From Mariniblastus fucicola (GTDB taxonomy: Bacteria; Planctomycetota; Planctomycetia; Pirellulales; Pirellulaceae): a stretch of 64,000 nucleotides of DNA. The notes beneath the pieces were generated by a model, which saw only the letters and a list, made by a program, of their open reading frames with translations, was not told the origin of the DNA and did no database searches. Shown here one piece after another: positions 18,523 through 26,809 of this stretch. The stretch's first letter is position 1, and the number at the start of each line of letters is the position of its first letter. The position numbers and the translations under genes were made by a program. The stretch is taken from positions 5,084,001 to 5,148,000 of the forward strand of contig NZ_CP042912.1 in the NCBI RefSeq assembly GCF_008087665.1, in the 5' to 3' direction.

Positions 18523-19809
18523 CTACACCTCCAACTCAAGAGCACCGTCAGGAACCGCAATGCATGGCAAGCAACAGCCAGGATTGCAACTGACTTTATC
18601 CCCCGTCGTGTATCGGACTTTTCCGCTGACGATCGCCGTTTCACATGTGCCGCAACTGCCAGCCCGGCAACCGGATTCGATCGGAATGTCGTTGGCTTCG
18701 GCAAGCTCCAACAAGGATTCGAAACTGGAATTCCAGAGCGCGACTTCATTGGACTCGAGAAACGAAACCGGGTCCGGAGAATCGTGTTTGGTTTCGTTTC
18801 CAGCGGTCGATTTCTTGATCGTCGAAGGGCCGAACTGTTCGTACTTGATGCGCGACGCGTCGATGCCCCACTCTTCCAGGCCCGAGTGCAAAGATTCCAT
18901 AAACGCCGGTGGCCCGCAAAGATAGAACTGACAATTTTCGCCGGGAATGATGGCTTTGAGCAGGTCAATCGAGACGAACCCCTGAACCTGATAGTCGACG
19001 CCTTTGATGTCGTCAGGCTGAGGACGAGAGTAGCAATTGATGACGTGCACGTTTGCGTTTTCGGCAGCTTTCTCGCCAAGGTACTCTTTGAACTGCTGTT
19101 CCTCGCTGTTGCGAACGCCGTGAATCAACACGACGGATCGATTCGGGTTCGTGGCCAGCAAATGGTCCAGCATGCTGACCATCGGTGTGATTCCGATTCC
19201 ACCGGCCAACAGGACGGCGACGTCGTCAGATTGTTCGTCCAGGTAAAAATGGCCCGACGGTGCCTTGATTGGAATTCGATGTCCGACACGCGTACCGAAA
19301 TTGACAATCGTGGAAACCACGCCCGGGCCCTTGTCGCCGCCTCGGTCGGCAACGTGCTTCACCGTCACGCGATAGTACGGATTGCCTGGTGCTCCCGACA
19401 ATGAGTAACAGCGAATCAGCGGTTTTGATTTTCCTTTGGGCTGGAACTTCAGCGTGATGTGCTGCCCGGGCTTGAAACCCGGAATCGGTTTTCCGTCTTC
19501 TGGCGCGAGGTAGACGGACACTGTGTTGACGCACTCGCGAACCATTTTGGTAACGATAAAGTCACGATATCCGTTCCATGCACCGGCATTGCTTTTTACT
19601 GACTTGTTACTGGCACGCAGTCGAATCGCCTCCCGCATCCAGCGGGTTGACTCCTGATGGGCCTGATTGGTGCCAGTCAGAGACATCAAAGTCTGCCCGG
19701 CCCACGAGGCAACGCCCAGCAATGCTGCGGCGCACAGTCCGATGCCCAAGAATAAAATGATGCTGTCGATTCCAAACATGAAGGTAGTGCCAAGTCCGTG
19801 TTGGCTCAT
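18523..19809 (-). CDS. Membrane-anchored FAD/NAD(P)H oxidoreductase with C-terminal 2Fe-2S domain
   Basis: The 428-residue protein has one N-terminal membrane helix (about 14-41), then a ferredoxin-reductase module: FAD-binding RCYSLSG, NAD(P)-binding LLAGGIGITPMVSML, and YLCGPPAFM. It ends in a plant-type [2Fe-2S] domain with CRAGSCGTC and a later Cys. The layout matches the flavohemoprotein-reductase/Hcr/phenol-hydroxylase reductase family, with the unusual addition of a membrane anchor. It should take electrons from NAD(P)H. It is the first gene of the electron-transfer operon, which suggests it is the input module. The [2Fe-2S] domain also contains an extra CC pair of unknown meaning. Confidence 0.87.
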   Translation of the reverse strand: MSQHGLGTTFMFGIDSIILFLGIGLCAAALLGVASWAGQTLMSLTGTNQAHQESTRWMREAIRLRASNKSVKSNAGAWNGYRDFIVTKMVRECVNTVSVYLAPEDGKPIPGFKPGQHITLKFQPKGKSKPLIRCYSLSGAPGNPYYRVTVKHVADRGGDKGPGVVSTIVNFGTRVGHRIPIKAPSGHFYLDEQSDDVAVLLAGGIGITPMVSMLDHLLATNPNRSVVLIHGVRNSEEQQFKEYLGEKAAENANVHVINCYSRPQPDDIKGVDYQVQGFVSIDLLKAIIPGENCQFYLCGPPAFMESLHSGLEEWGIDASRIKYEQFGPSTIKKSTAGNETKHDSPDPVSFLESNEVALWNSSFESLLELAEANDIPIESGCRAGSCGTCETAIVSGKVRYTTGDKVSCNPGCCLPCIAVPDGALELEV

Positions 19810-19968
19810 CCGAATCCGTCAAATTGGGCGCGAAAATTCCGCGCATACCCACTTTCGGTATTCGGCTTCCCGGATGGGCCGCTTGAGAGACCGCCAAGCT
19901 GAAGCGCACAGCTTGAAGCTGGAGGGGTTTGGAGCAAGAAATTGCTAGCGATTTCAGTTTGGCGGTGG

Positions 19969-20301
19969 TCAGCTTTTGGGAACCGCATCGCCAATTTGCC
20001 GCAGCAAATCGAAAGTGTATATTCCGGCGCTGTGACCGTCGGAAAAGTGAATGTTGTAAGCGTAGTTGCCGACCGGATGCATGACTTCGATGTCCAGCGG
20101 GCGAGCTTCCGCAGCCGACAAGACCGTCAGCTGATTTGTTGGCGGGGCAGGCTTTGGATTGATGCGTTCTTCATTGCAGTGAGCACAATGGCAGGCTTTA
20201 CGAAGCGCGCTGTACGGAATTTCGTGCCGCACGTCATCGCTCCATACGATCACGATGCTGCGATCTTCCGTTTTCGTCAATTCAACAGGGTGAAGACTCA
20301 T
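19969..20301 (-). CDS. DUF971-domain protein
   Basis: The 110-residue protein matches the DUF971/gamma-butyrobetaine-hydroxylase N-terminal-like domain: SDDVRHEIPYSALRKACHC at the centre, a CHCAHC pair, and NYAYNIHFSDGHSAGIYTFD near the end, a very characteristic block. Such small stand-alone proteins have been linked to Fe-S or metal-related functions in some bacteria, but no activity is established here. Its ATG overlaps the TGA of the adenylate-forming ligase gene by the ATGA arrangement. Confidence 0.88.
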   Translation of the reverse strand: MSLHPVELTKTEDRSIVIVWSDDVRHEIPYSALRKACHCAHCNEERINPKPAPPTNQLTVLSAAEARPLDIEVMHPVGNYAYNIHFSDGHSAGIYTFDLLRQIGDAVPKS

Positions 20302-21581
20302 CTTTGATCCAGAAACCTTTTGCCTTTCATCTCAAACCGTGGCAGCGATCCAGATTCAACGACCTCTACCTCGACACGCAAACCCAACCGGATCTGAATC
20401 TCGTTCGCAATCCTGTTCGGATCCCCCAAACGGTCCTCAACGCGAACCCTCAGCTGATCCATCTGCCCATCACGCCACGCGATCAGCTGAAATTCGTCGA
20501 CGCTATCAAACCCACGTAGAATTTTCTCCAACGATGTTGGAAAAACGTTTACGCCACGGATGATCATCATATCGTCGGATCGCCCCAGCACACCGCCGTC
20601 GAGAAACACAAACGATGAGTCTGTCTTCCAGGTTGGACGCACGAGGTCTCCGGTCAAGTATCGTAGCACCGGACAACCAAGCCGACCGATTGTCGTGATC
20701 ACCAGCTGACAAACCTGACCTTCGGTGGCAGGCGAATTCTTGTCCAGCGGTTGGTTCGTTTCGACGTCCAAAAATTCTGGAAAGAACTGCGACTCGTTGA
20801 CATACAGCCCGGTTCCGGCAGCATCAGCGAACCCCCACGGTCCGACTTCGGTCGCTCCGGCATGATCCACGACGCCCGCGTTCCATTTGGATTCAATGGA
20901 AGCGCGAATTTCCGGAACGGATCCGCCTGGCTCTCCAGCGACGATGATTTTTCTAACGGCGCTGCTCGCGAGGTCAATCGATTTCTGTTCAGCAACCTGA
21001 GCCATATGCAGTGCGTAGCTGGGCGTGCAAAAAACAATCGTCGCTCGCGAAGACAGAACCAGATCAAGCCGCGCTTCGGTGCTCATCGCTCCTGTCGGCA
21101 TCACCAAAGCCCCGCGTTCGACTGCCGCGTCGAAAGCCGACCAAAATCCGACGAAAGGACCAAAGCTAAACGCCATCAGAACACGATCCGATTCGGTCAT
21201 GTTGGCTGAATCGAGCACGTGTTGCCAAGCCTCCATCCACCACTGCCAGTCGTCTTTCGTGTCCAGCACTGCCAGCGGACGGCCCGTCGTTCCGGAAGTC
21301 CGATGGAATCGACTGTAGTGCTCTCGCGAAAACGACAGGTTCGCGGCATAGCCGTCGTCGCCAATTAGCTCGTGCTTTTTCAGCAACGGCACACGAGCGA
21401 ACGCGTCGAGACTCGAAATGGCATCGGCGCCATCAAGCCGTTCCCGAAAGAACGCATTCTTTTCGCGGACCAGTTCGGCAAACGCAAACAGCTGTTCGGC
21501 CTGGGCGCGTTCAAAGCTGGCTCGGTCTTGAGCCAGTATCTTTTTTCGATGTTCAGAATTGGTTCGTTCCAGTTGCCACAT
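20298..21581 (-). CDS. Phenylacetate-CoA ligase-like adenylate-forming enzyme
   Basis: The 427-residue protein (start MWQLERTN at 21581; the frame is open further upstream but runs into the divergent glycosylase gene) has the adenylate-forming hallmark RTSGTTGRPL, the ATEVGPWG block and a C-terminal lid with GRSDDMMIIRGVNVFP. These place it with PaaK-type CoA ligases, which activate aryl or other carboxylic acids through an acyl-AMP. The substrate is unknown; there are no phenylacetate-catabolism genes here. It is coupled to the DUF971 gene downstream by an ATGA overlap and is transcribed divergently from the DNA glycosylase. Confidence 0.85.
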   Translation of the reverse strand: MWQLERTNSEHRKKILAQDRASFERAQAEQLFAFAELVREKNAFFRERLDGADAISSLDAFARVPLLKKHELIGDDGYAANLSFSREHYSRFHRTSGTTGRPLAVLDTKDDWQWWMEAWQHVLDSANMTESDRVLMAFSFGPFVGFWSAFDAAVERGALVMPTGAMSTEARLDLVLSSRATIVFCTPSYALHMAQVAEQKSIDLASSAVRKIIVAGEPGGSVPEIRASIESKWNAGVVDHAGATEVGPWGFADAAGTGLYVNESQFFPEFLDVETNQPLDKNSPATEGQVCQLVITTIGRLGCPVLRYLTGDLVRPTWKTDSSFVFLDGGVLGRSDDMMIIRGVNVFPTSLEKILRGFDSVDEFQLIAWRDGQMDQLRVRVEDRLGDPNRIANEIQIRLGLRVEVEVVESGSLPRFEMKGKRFLDQR

Positions 21582-21696
21582 GCCTCTATGATATTCGGAA
21601 CTCGCCGACGCCAACAGCCTGTTGTGTCTTATCGCACGTAGCAACGACAACTCGAAACCCCGGCGATCGTTTTCAAATTTCCCCGAACACCTCTGC

Positions 21697-22347
21697 ATGT
21701 CCTTCTCCGCCCAGCACGTCAAAGCCGCCCGTCTGCATCTGCGAAAATCCGACCCCAAACTCGGCGCGATTATCAAGTCTGTCGGCCCGTTCACGACCAA
21801 GGCTCGTCGCGATCGTTTTGGAACGCTGGTTCGATCGATCGTCTCTCAACAAATCGCAACCGCAGCGGCAGAAGCGATCAAAAGTCGGCTGGAAACAGCG
21901 ATTGAAGATAATCGCAAGACAGCTCGCAAGCGTGGTCAGCCTTATTGCCCCAAAACGATTCTGGATTTTTCAGTCGACGAGCTTCGTGAAATCGGACTCT
22001 CGCGACAGAAAGCAACCTACGTCCAGTCCCTGGCCCAGCACGTCGTCGATGGCGATGTTGATTTGGCCGAAATCCACAAACTCGACGATGAAACGATTAT
22101 TGAATCGCTAACGCAAGTCAAAGGTATCGGGCGTTGGACCGCGCAAATGTTTCTCATATTTTCGCTGGCCCGATTGGATGTTTTGCCCGTGGACGACCTT
22201 GGCGTCAGAACCGCGGTCAAAAACGTTTACGGTCTGGGCGATCTTCCGGCGAAATCAGAAATGGAAGAAATCGCCGAGCCTTGGCGGCCGTACGCTTCAA
22301 TCGCCAGCTGGTACATGTGGAGAAGCCTGGAGCTGGACGAGAATTGA
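21697..22347 (+). CDS. AlkA-type DNA-3-methyladenine glycosylase
   Basis: The 216-residue protein carries the HhH-GPD signature: SIVSQQIATAAA near the N-terminus, the hairpin LTQVKGIGRWTAQMFL and the catalytic Asp in PVDDLGVRTAV. This is the DNA-3-methyladenine glycosylase II class, which excises alkylated bases. The start ATG 21697 is chosen because the family domain begins shortly after. It lacks the N-terminal AlkA domain of E. coli, as is common in short homologues. Confidence 0.88.
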   Translation: MSFSAQHVKAARLHLRKSDPKLGAIIKSVGPFTTKARRDRFGTLVRSIVSQQIATAAAEAIKSRLETAIEDNRKTARKRGQPYCPKTILDFSVDELREIGLSRQKATYVQSLAQHVVDGDVDLAEIHKLDDETIIESLTQVKGIGRWTAQMFLIFSLARLDVLPVDDLGVRTAVKNVYGLGDLPAKSEMEEIAEPWRPYASIASWYMWRSLELDEN

Positions 22348-22387
22348 CTGACGATCGGCAGAGCCGCATCCAATCCATCACGACGCA

Positions 22388-23218
22388 TCATGTCGTCGTG
22401 CGAACCAGTTGCTTCAAGGCGTCGAGCAAATCCGACATGTCTTCGCGAGAGATATCCGCCCACTCGTTTGTTTTGTGAGCGATGATTGCGATCTTAAAAG
22501 CGTTGACCGCGTCCAGAACATCGTCCGGCAAATCGGTGAACGACTCGAAAGGCTTGGCAACGAATTCTTCAGGCTCTTCGGCTGAATCCGAACTTTCTGG
22601 TGAACCGTCCGAAGTCTTCGTAGACTTCGATCCGTCACCGCTGCCTTCGTCGCCGAAGTCAGGCCCTTCGTGAACCGGACCTTCGACGTAGTTTTTGTCG
22701 TTCTGACGGTTTTGCTCAGACAGAGCCAGCGTCTGAGATTCTTCGGCCAACTCGGTCGCGACAACGTCACTGGTTCGCGGCTGGTCGTTCGGGTCGCTGC
22801 CAAGAGTTTCCCAACGCTGATGCCGCATCTGCGAAATCGACCACTTGTTCTGGATCGCTCCCTCCAGCCACATCTCGGCGTCTTCCCAATCGAGGGCGGC
22901 GTAAAAGTGACTCCAGTACAGCCCGCTGTAATCCTGATACTCACTGCCGAAGCGATCGAAAGTGCGACGCAGACGACCGACGTGCTGCGGCGTCACACCG
23001 CCAACCAACTGACACCAGGCTTCATCGGAATACTCATTGACCGACGCGTTGGAATCCTTCAGCGACGCGCGCCATTGAGAAATGATCTCGCCTTTTCCCC
23101 AGTTCGTCGTGCTGATCAACTGATTCCATTGCCCGATGAAGGTTTTGGACTGTTCGATCGTTTCGTCAGAAATGGAGACTTCGTTTCCTGGAGCAGCAGT
23201 TTCAGCAGTTTCGGCCAT
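22388..23218 (-). CDS. Conserved-looking hypothetical protein with acidic linker
   Basis: The 276-residue protein has an N-terminal folded half (about 1-150, Trp-rich: GQWNQLISTTNWGKG, DWEDAEMWLEGAI), an acidic Ser/Glu/Asp linker (about 165-225) and a short C-terminal helical unit. The N-terminal half resembles nothing I can name. The start is the ATG at 23218, since an in-frame TTG just upstream is less likely. No signal peptide or membrane helix is present, so it is cytoplasmic. A glycine-riboswitch-like sequence lies about 90 bases upstream. Function unknown. Confidence 0.65.
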   Translation of the reverse strand: MAETAETAAPGNEVSISDETIEQSKTFIGQWNQLISTTNWGKGEIISQWRASLKDSNASVNEYSDEAWCQLVGGVTPQHVGRLRRTFDRFGSEYQDYSGLYWSHFYAALDWEDAEMWLEGAIQNKWSISQMRHQRWETLGSDPNDQPRTSDVVATELAEESQTLALSEQNRQNDKNYVEGPVHEGPDFGDEGSGDGSKSTKTSDGSPESSDSAEEPEEFVAKPFESFTDLPDDVLDAVNAFKIAIIAHKTNEWADISREDMSDLLDALKQLVRTTT

Positions 23219-23299
23219 GTGTTTCAAATTCCTTTTCGGTGTTTAACGGTCAAGCCAAACTAACATCGCTGCTTTCGTTTCCCAGTGACAAAATCCGAT

Positions 23300-23425
23300 T
23301 TCACGCCCGAGTTACCGACGAGTCTAATTGCCTGAGAGTTTTCAACGTCAAACTCGGCGCCGGTGTAAAACTTTGATGCCGCGGAACGGCTGAATCGCGT
23401 TGCTTCCGCGTGGAAAACTCGTTTG
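23300..23425 (-). promoter_or_regulatory. Glycine-riboswitch-like sequence, weak match
   Basis: Read on the minus strand, this leader contains GGCGCCGAG followed about 15 bases later by AAAACTCTCAGGCAATTAGAC. GCGCCGA and CTCTCAGGCAA are two strongly conserved blocks of the glycine aptamer. GAGTTTT at about 23415-23421 can pair with AAAACTC (seven pairs), enclosing a GCGGAA/TTCCGC hairpin. However, the usual 5' GGAGAG and the AGGNGCAA following CCGA are not present. The downstream gene has no known glycine link. This could be a diverged aptamer or coincidence. Confidence 0.28.
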
Positions 23426-23478
23426 TAATAAACGTGTTCGCCTTAAGAACGCCTTCCGATTGCGGTAGACTTGGCAAG

Positions 23479-24243
23479 ATGTCAACTTCCATCCCTCAAG
23501 CTCGACAGATTGTTCACGCGGTGTCTGCCGGAGCACGCAACATGGCGATCGACCAGGCGATCCTCGAATCAACGGTTGCCAGCGGCCGAACGACGCTACG
23601 GTTTTACGGCTGGTCGCCGGCGACGCTTTCGCTGGGCTATTTCCAGAAAGTTGCCGATCGCCAATCCCATTCGCCGAGTGAATCTTGTCCCATCGTCCGC
23701 AGGGCGTCGGGCGGAGGCGCGATCGTTCATGATGATGAGCTGACTTATAGTCTGTGCGTTGCGACGAAAGGATCGATCGCGAAAGCCAACGCGGGATTGT
23801 ATGACCTGGTCCACAATGCGATCCTGGCTGCGCTGTCAGAGCAGGGCATCGCTGCTGAGCTTTACGAGGCTGCGCCAGATCAGGAAGTCAAAGCCAGCAA
23901 AGCCGATCCGTTTTTGTGCTTCGAGCGTCGTGCCGTCGGCGACATTATTTTAGATGGCGCCAAAGTTGGAGGCAGTGCTCAGCGGCGTCTAAAAAATGCG
24001 TTGATTCAGCACGGAAGTTTGCTGCTGTCGCGTTCGAGGTTTGCGCCCGAACTTCCGGGACTGAAGGAACTGAGCGGAAAGCCGATCGACGAATCTCGGT
24101 TGATTGAGAGTATCAGCGCGAAAGTTGCCGATGCGATGCAGGTCAAGTTTGTCATCGGCGAACTATCCACTGACGAATTGAATCGAGCCGCTGAAGTCGA
24201 ATCGGAACGGTTTGGATCCGAGAGCTGGTTAAACAAGAAGTAG
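23479..24243 (+). CDS. LipM/LplA-like octanoyl- or lipoyl-transferase
   Basis: The 254-residue protein belongs to the biotin/lipoate A/B protein ligase family. It shows RRASGGGAIVHDDELTYS, the family substrate-binding signature, and CFERRAVGDIILDGAKVGGS, where the Cys falls at the position used as acyl-enzyme nucleophile in LipM-type octanoyltransferases and the Lys in GAKVGGS is the conserved lysine. Lipoate attachment to 2-oxoacid dehydrogenases and GcvH is the family role. LipM versus LplA cannot be decided from sequence alone; the absence of the LplA C-terminal domain favours a transferase. Start at ATG 23479. Confidence 0.82.
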   Translation: MSTSIPQARQIVHAVSAGARNMAIDQAILESTVASGRTTLRFYGWSPATLSLGYFQKVADRQSHSPSESCPIVRRASGGGAIVHDDELTYSLCVATKGSIAKANAGLYDLVHNAILAALSEQGIAAELYEAAPDQEVKASKADPFLCFERRAVGDIILDGAKVGGSAQRRLKNALIQHGSLLLSRSRFAPELPGLKELSGKPIDESRLIESISAKVADAMQVKFVIGELSTDELNRAAEVESERFGSESWLNKK

Positions 24244-24293
24244 ACAGGCTGACCAGACGATGACTGTGCGCCTGCTGACTTTCATCTTGCGGC

Positions 24294-24833
24294 CTACTTC
24301 AACCGCGGCAAGCCTGCATCCACGCGGTTCTGCTGGACCAACTGCCAGGCTTCCGGACAGAGCTTCAAAAACTTGACCAGCTGCGACGTCGACAAACCCA
24401 ATCTTTGCTTGGCCGCCGAACTCAAATCGAACTGGTAGGCAAAAACCCAATCGAGGGCTTCGGCAACGAGTGCGGGAAAGTCTGCATGTTTCGGGCTGAC
24501 GACAAGCTTGCCGCCCACGGCGCGACTTCGCCACATTTCGCTGGGCAAAGCAGCCTCATCCTGAACCGGTTTGTCGCATCGGAGGGAGATCGCCAGATTC
24601 AAACGCAATCGAAAAACCGCTGCCTCTCGATTGTCCAGCTGACTTCGACGCTCGCTGGCCTGCCCGCTGACGCCGCTTTCACGATGGGTCACCACAATCG
24701 CGGTTTCCGTTTTATTTCGATGCTGTCCACCGGGTCCGCCGCGGCGAGTCCGCTGAGTGTCGCAACCTGACAGCAACTTCTCTGTCGGCCAGGACGCTGG
24801 ATGTGGATTCGTTAATGGATCTGAATCTGGCAT
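24294..24833 (-). CDS. GGQ-domain release-factor-like protein
   Basis: The 179-residue protein carries the peptidyl-tRNA hydrolysis motif in RRGGPGGQHRNKTETA, the GGQ loop of class I release factors, followed by SERRSQLDNREAA, a block shared with RF-1-domain proteins. It lacks codon-recognition domains, so it is an ArfB/YaeJ-like or planctomycete release-factor-like protein, probably in ribosome rescue. The C-terminal helical extension of about 80 residues is not the basic ArfB tail. It converges on the lipoyltransferase gene with 50 bases between stops. Confidence 0.82.
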   Translation of the reverse strand: MPDSDPLTNPHPASWPTEKLLSGCDTQRTRRGGPGGQHRNKTETAIVVTHRESGVSGQASERRSQLDNREAAVFRLRLNLAISLRCDKPVQDEAALPSEMWRSRAVGGKLVVSPKHADFPALVAEALDWVFAYQFDLSSAAKQRLGLSTSQLVKFLKLCPEAWQLVQQNRVDAGLPRLK

Positions 24834-24943
24834 TGAGGTTACAAACATTCGCGATTCGCGGACAACCGGTCAACGACAGTAGAGCGTATCGCCGGGAGTG
24901 TCTACAATTGGGCGGTTTCCAATTCCCGCCCCATTATAAATTT

Positions 24944-26809
24944 ATGAAGAAGCTCGGCCCCTACGATTTTGAAGGAACGCTCGGCCGTGGCGGAATGGGC
25001 ACAGTCTTTCGGGGAACGCACCGCGAAACGGGTGAGCTGCACGCCGTCAAAGTCCTTTCGCCAGTCTACTCGCACGACGATCACTTTCGCGGACGATTTG
25101 AATCTGAAATCAACGCTCTGCTGCAGTTGGATCATCCCAACATTGTGAAACTGATCAGCTACGGTCAGGAAGACGGCATGCTCTATTTTTCGATGGAGCT
25201 GATCGAAGGCAACAGCCTGTTCCAGATGCAAAAAAAAGGTCATCGTTTCAACTGGCGAGAGTGTCTGCAAATCGCCAAAGACGTCTGTCAGGGTTTGCGG
25301 CACGCACATGATCGCGGCATCATTCATCGCGATCTCAAGCCCGGCAACCTTTTGATGACGCAATTCAACTCGGTGAAGATCACGGACTTTGGAATCGCCA
25401 AAAGTTTCGGCAACAACCAGAACACGGGCGACAACATTCTTGGCACGATGGACTTCATGAGCCCGGAACAGGCCAAGGGAGAGCCGGTTACGTTTCGCAG
25501 CGATCTGTACAGCCTGGGCGCCGTGCTTTATACGCTGCTCTCGGGTCGGCCTCCGTTCACTGCCAACTCGATCGAAGAATCGTTGCGCAATTTGACTCGT
25601 GTTCCGGCGCCGAAAATTGGCAAAGCCGTGCCTAGCGTGCCGAAGGAAATTGAAGACATTATCGCCAAGCTGATGGAGAAGAAACCAGAGAAACGGGTTT
25701 CGACCGCACTGGCGCTGAACCATCGCCTCGAAGATATCGAAGAAGCTCTCAAGACGTACAGCGAAGCCAAAACCGCCGAAACGGGAAGCTTGAAGAATCC
25801 GACAGAGGATGACGACGAGCATCTTACGCTCAACATCGGCAAGGACATGGCCACGATTACTCACATCACCGACCATTCGACGTCCAGCGGCTCAAAGGGA
25901 GGCGCATCAAGCTCACACGCCGCGATGCCGACCCGAGCTGATAAAACGGTTGTCGACAGTGCCGTTGTCTCCAGCGATTTGCCTGAATCCACCGGCCGAC
26001 CGCGCAGTGACTTTCACAATCGGGTCAGCCCAATGGAGCGGGCTTCCGCGTCGCAGGCTGAAGAAGATCCCATCGAAGCGCGATACGGCAAAGGAGTCCT
26101 GCGAACGCTGTTGATGCTGCTGGCGGTCGTTTCGCTCGCAACGATAGGGATGTGGACTTCGTATCAAACTCCCTCTGCAGACCAATTGTACGCTGAGATC
26201 CAGTCCAATCCGCCGTCGGCAGTTCTCGAGCAGTGCGAACGGTTCATGGAGTCATATCCGGAAGACGAACGGGCGGATATCGTCAAACGAACTTTTGAGT
26301 TTGGCAAAGCAACCAAGTATTACTCGCAGCTTTCAAACAAGCTTGAGGCACGATCGAACTTGATCGGTAAAGCTCGACTGACGGAGATCGAGCGACAGTT
26401 TTTGCAGATCGCGAATCTTGCGAAATCGAATTTCGAAGCCGCCAACAACAGCATGGATGCCTTCGTTCGCGTTCATGATTCCAACCCGGACATGTCGCAG
26501 CGTGATCGAGAATGTGTCGATGCCGCCAAGATTTTCAGACTGAAGATTCGTGAGGACGCTCAGCGACAAGCCAAAACGAACCTCAACAGTATTCGCAACG
26601 CCATGAAGCGTGCCGCAGAAGACGAACCAGCGGAAGCTGCCAAAACCTATCGTTCGATCATCGCGTTGTACGATTCGATGAGCGAAGCGTCCAACCCCGA
26701 AGTTCGCCAACTGGTAAAACAGGCCAAGCAATTGCTGGCCAAACTTCCGCTTGGGGATGCTCCGGACGACGCTTCAACTTCGCAGCAGGAACCGTCGGAC
26801 GATGAATAG
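24944..26809 (+). CDS. Transmembrane serine/threonine protein kinase
   Basis: The 621-residue protein begins with a Hanks-type kinase domain: glycine loop LGRGGMGTVF, HAVKVLSP (ATP Lys), IIHRDLKPGN, ITDFGIAKSF and MDFMSPEQAKGE are all present, so it should be active. A Ser/Thr-rich juxtamembrane segment leads to a single membrane helix at about 388-405 (LRTLLMLLAVVSLATIGMW). The remaining 210 residues are helical, possibly TPR-like, and extracytoplasmic. The start MKKLGPYDFEG at 24944 places the kinase domain at the N-terminus. The last eight bases overlap the next gene. Confidence 0.9.
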   Translation: MKKLGPYDFEGTLGRGGMGTVFRGTHRETGELHAVKVLSPVYSHDDHFRGRFESEINALLQLDHPNIVKLISYGQEDGMLYFSMELIEGNSLFQMQKKGHRFNWRECLQIAKDVCQGLRHAHDRGIIHRDLKPGNLLMTQFNSVKITDFGIAKSFGNNQNTGDNILGTMDFMSPEQAKGEPVTFRSDLYSLGAVLYTLLSGRPPFTANSIEESLRNLTRVPAPKIGKAVPSVPKEIEDIIAKLMEKKPEKRVSTALALNHRLEDIEEALKTYSEAKTAETGSLKNPTEDDDEHLTLNIGKDMATITHITDHSTSSGSKGGASSSHAAMPTRADKTVVDSAVVSSDLPESTGRPRSDFHNRVSPMERASASQAEEDPIEARYGKGVLRTLLMLLAVVSLATIGMWTSYQTPSADQLYAEIQSNPPSAVLEQCERFMESYPEDERADIVKRTFEFGKATKYYSQLSNKLEARSNLIGKARLTEIERQFLQIANLAKSNFEAANNSMDAFVRVHDSNPDMSQRDRECVDAAKIFRLKIREDAQRQAKTNLNSIRNAMKRAAEDEPAEAAKTYRSIIALYDSMSEASNPEVRQLVKQAKQLLAKLPLGDAPDDASTSQQEPSDDE

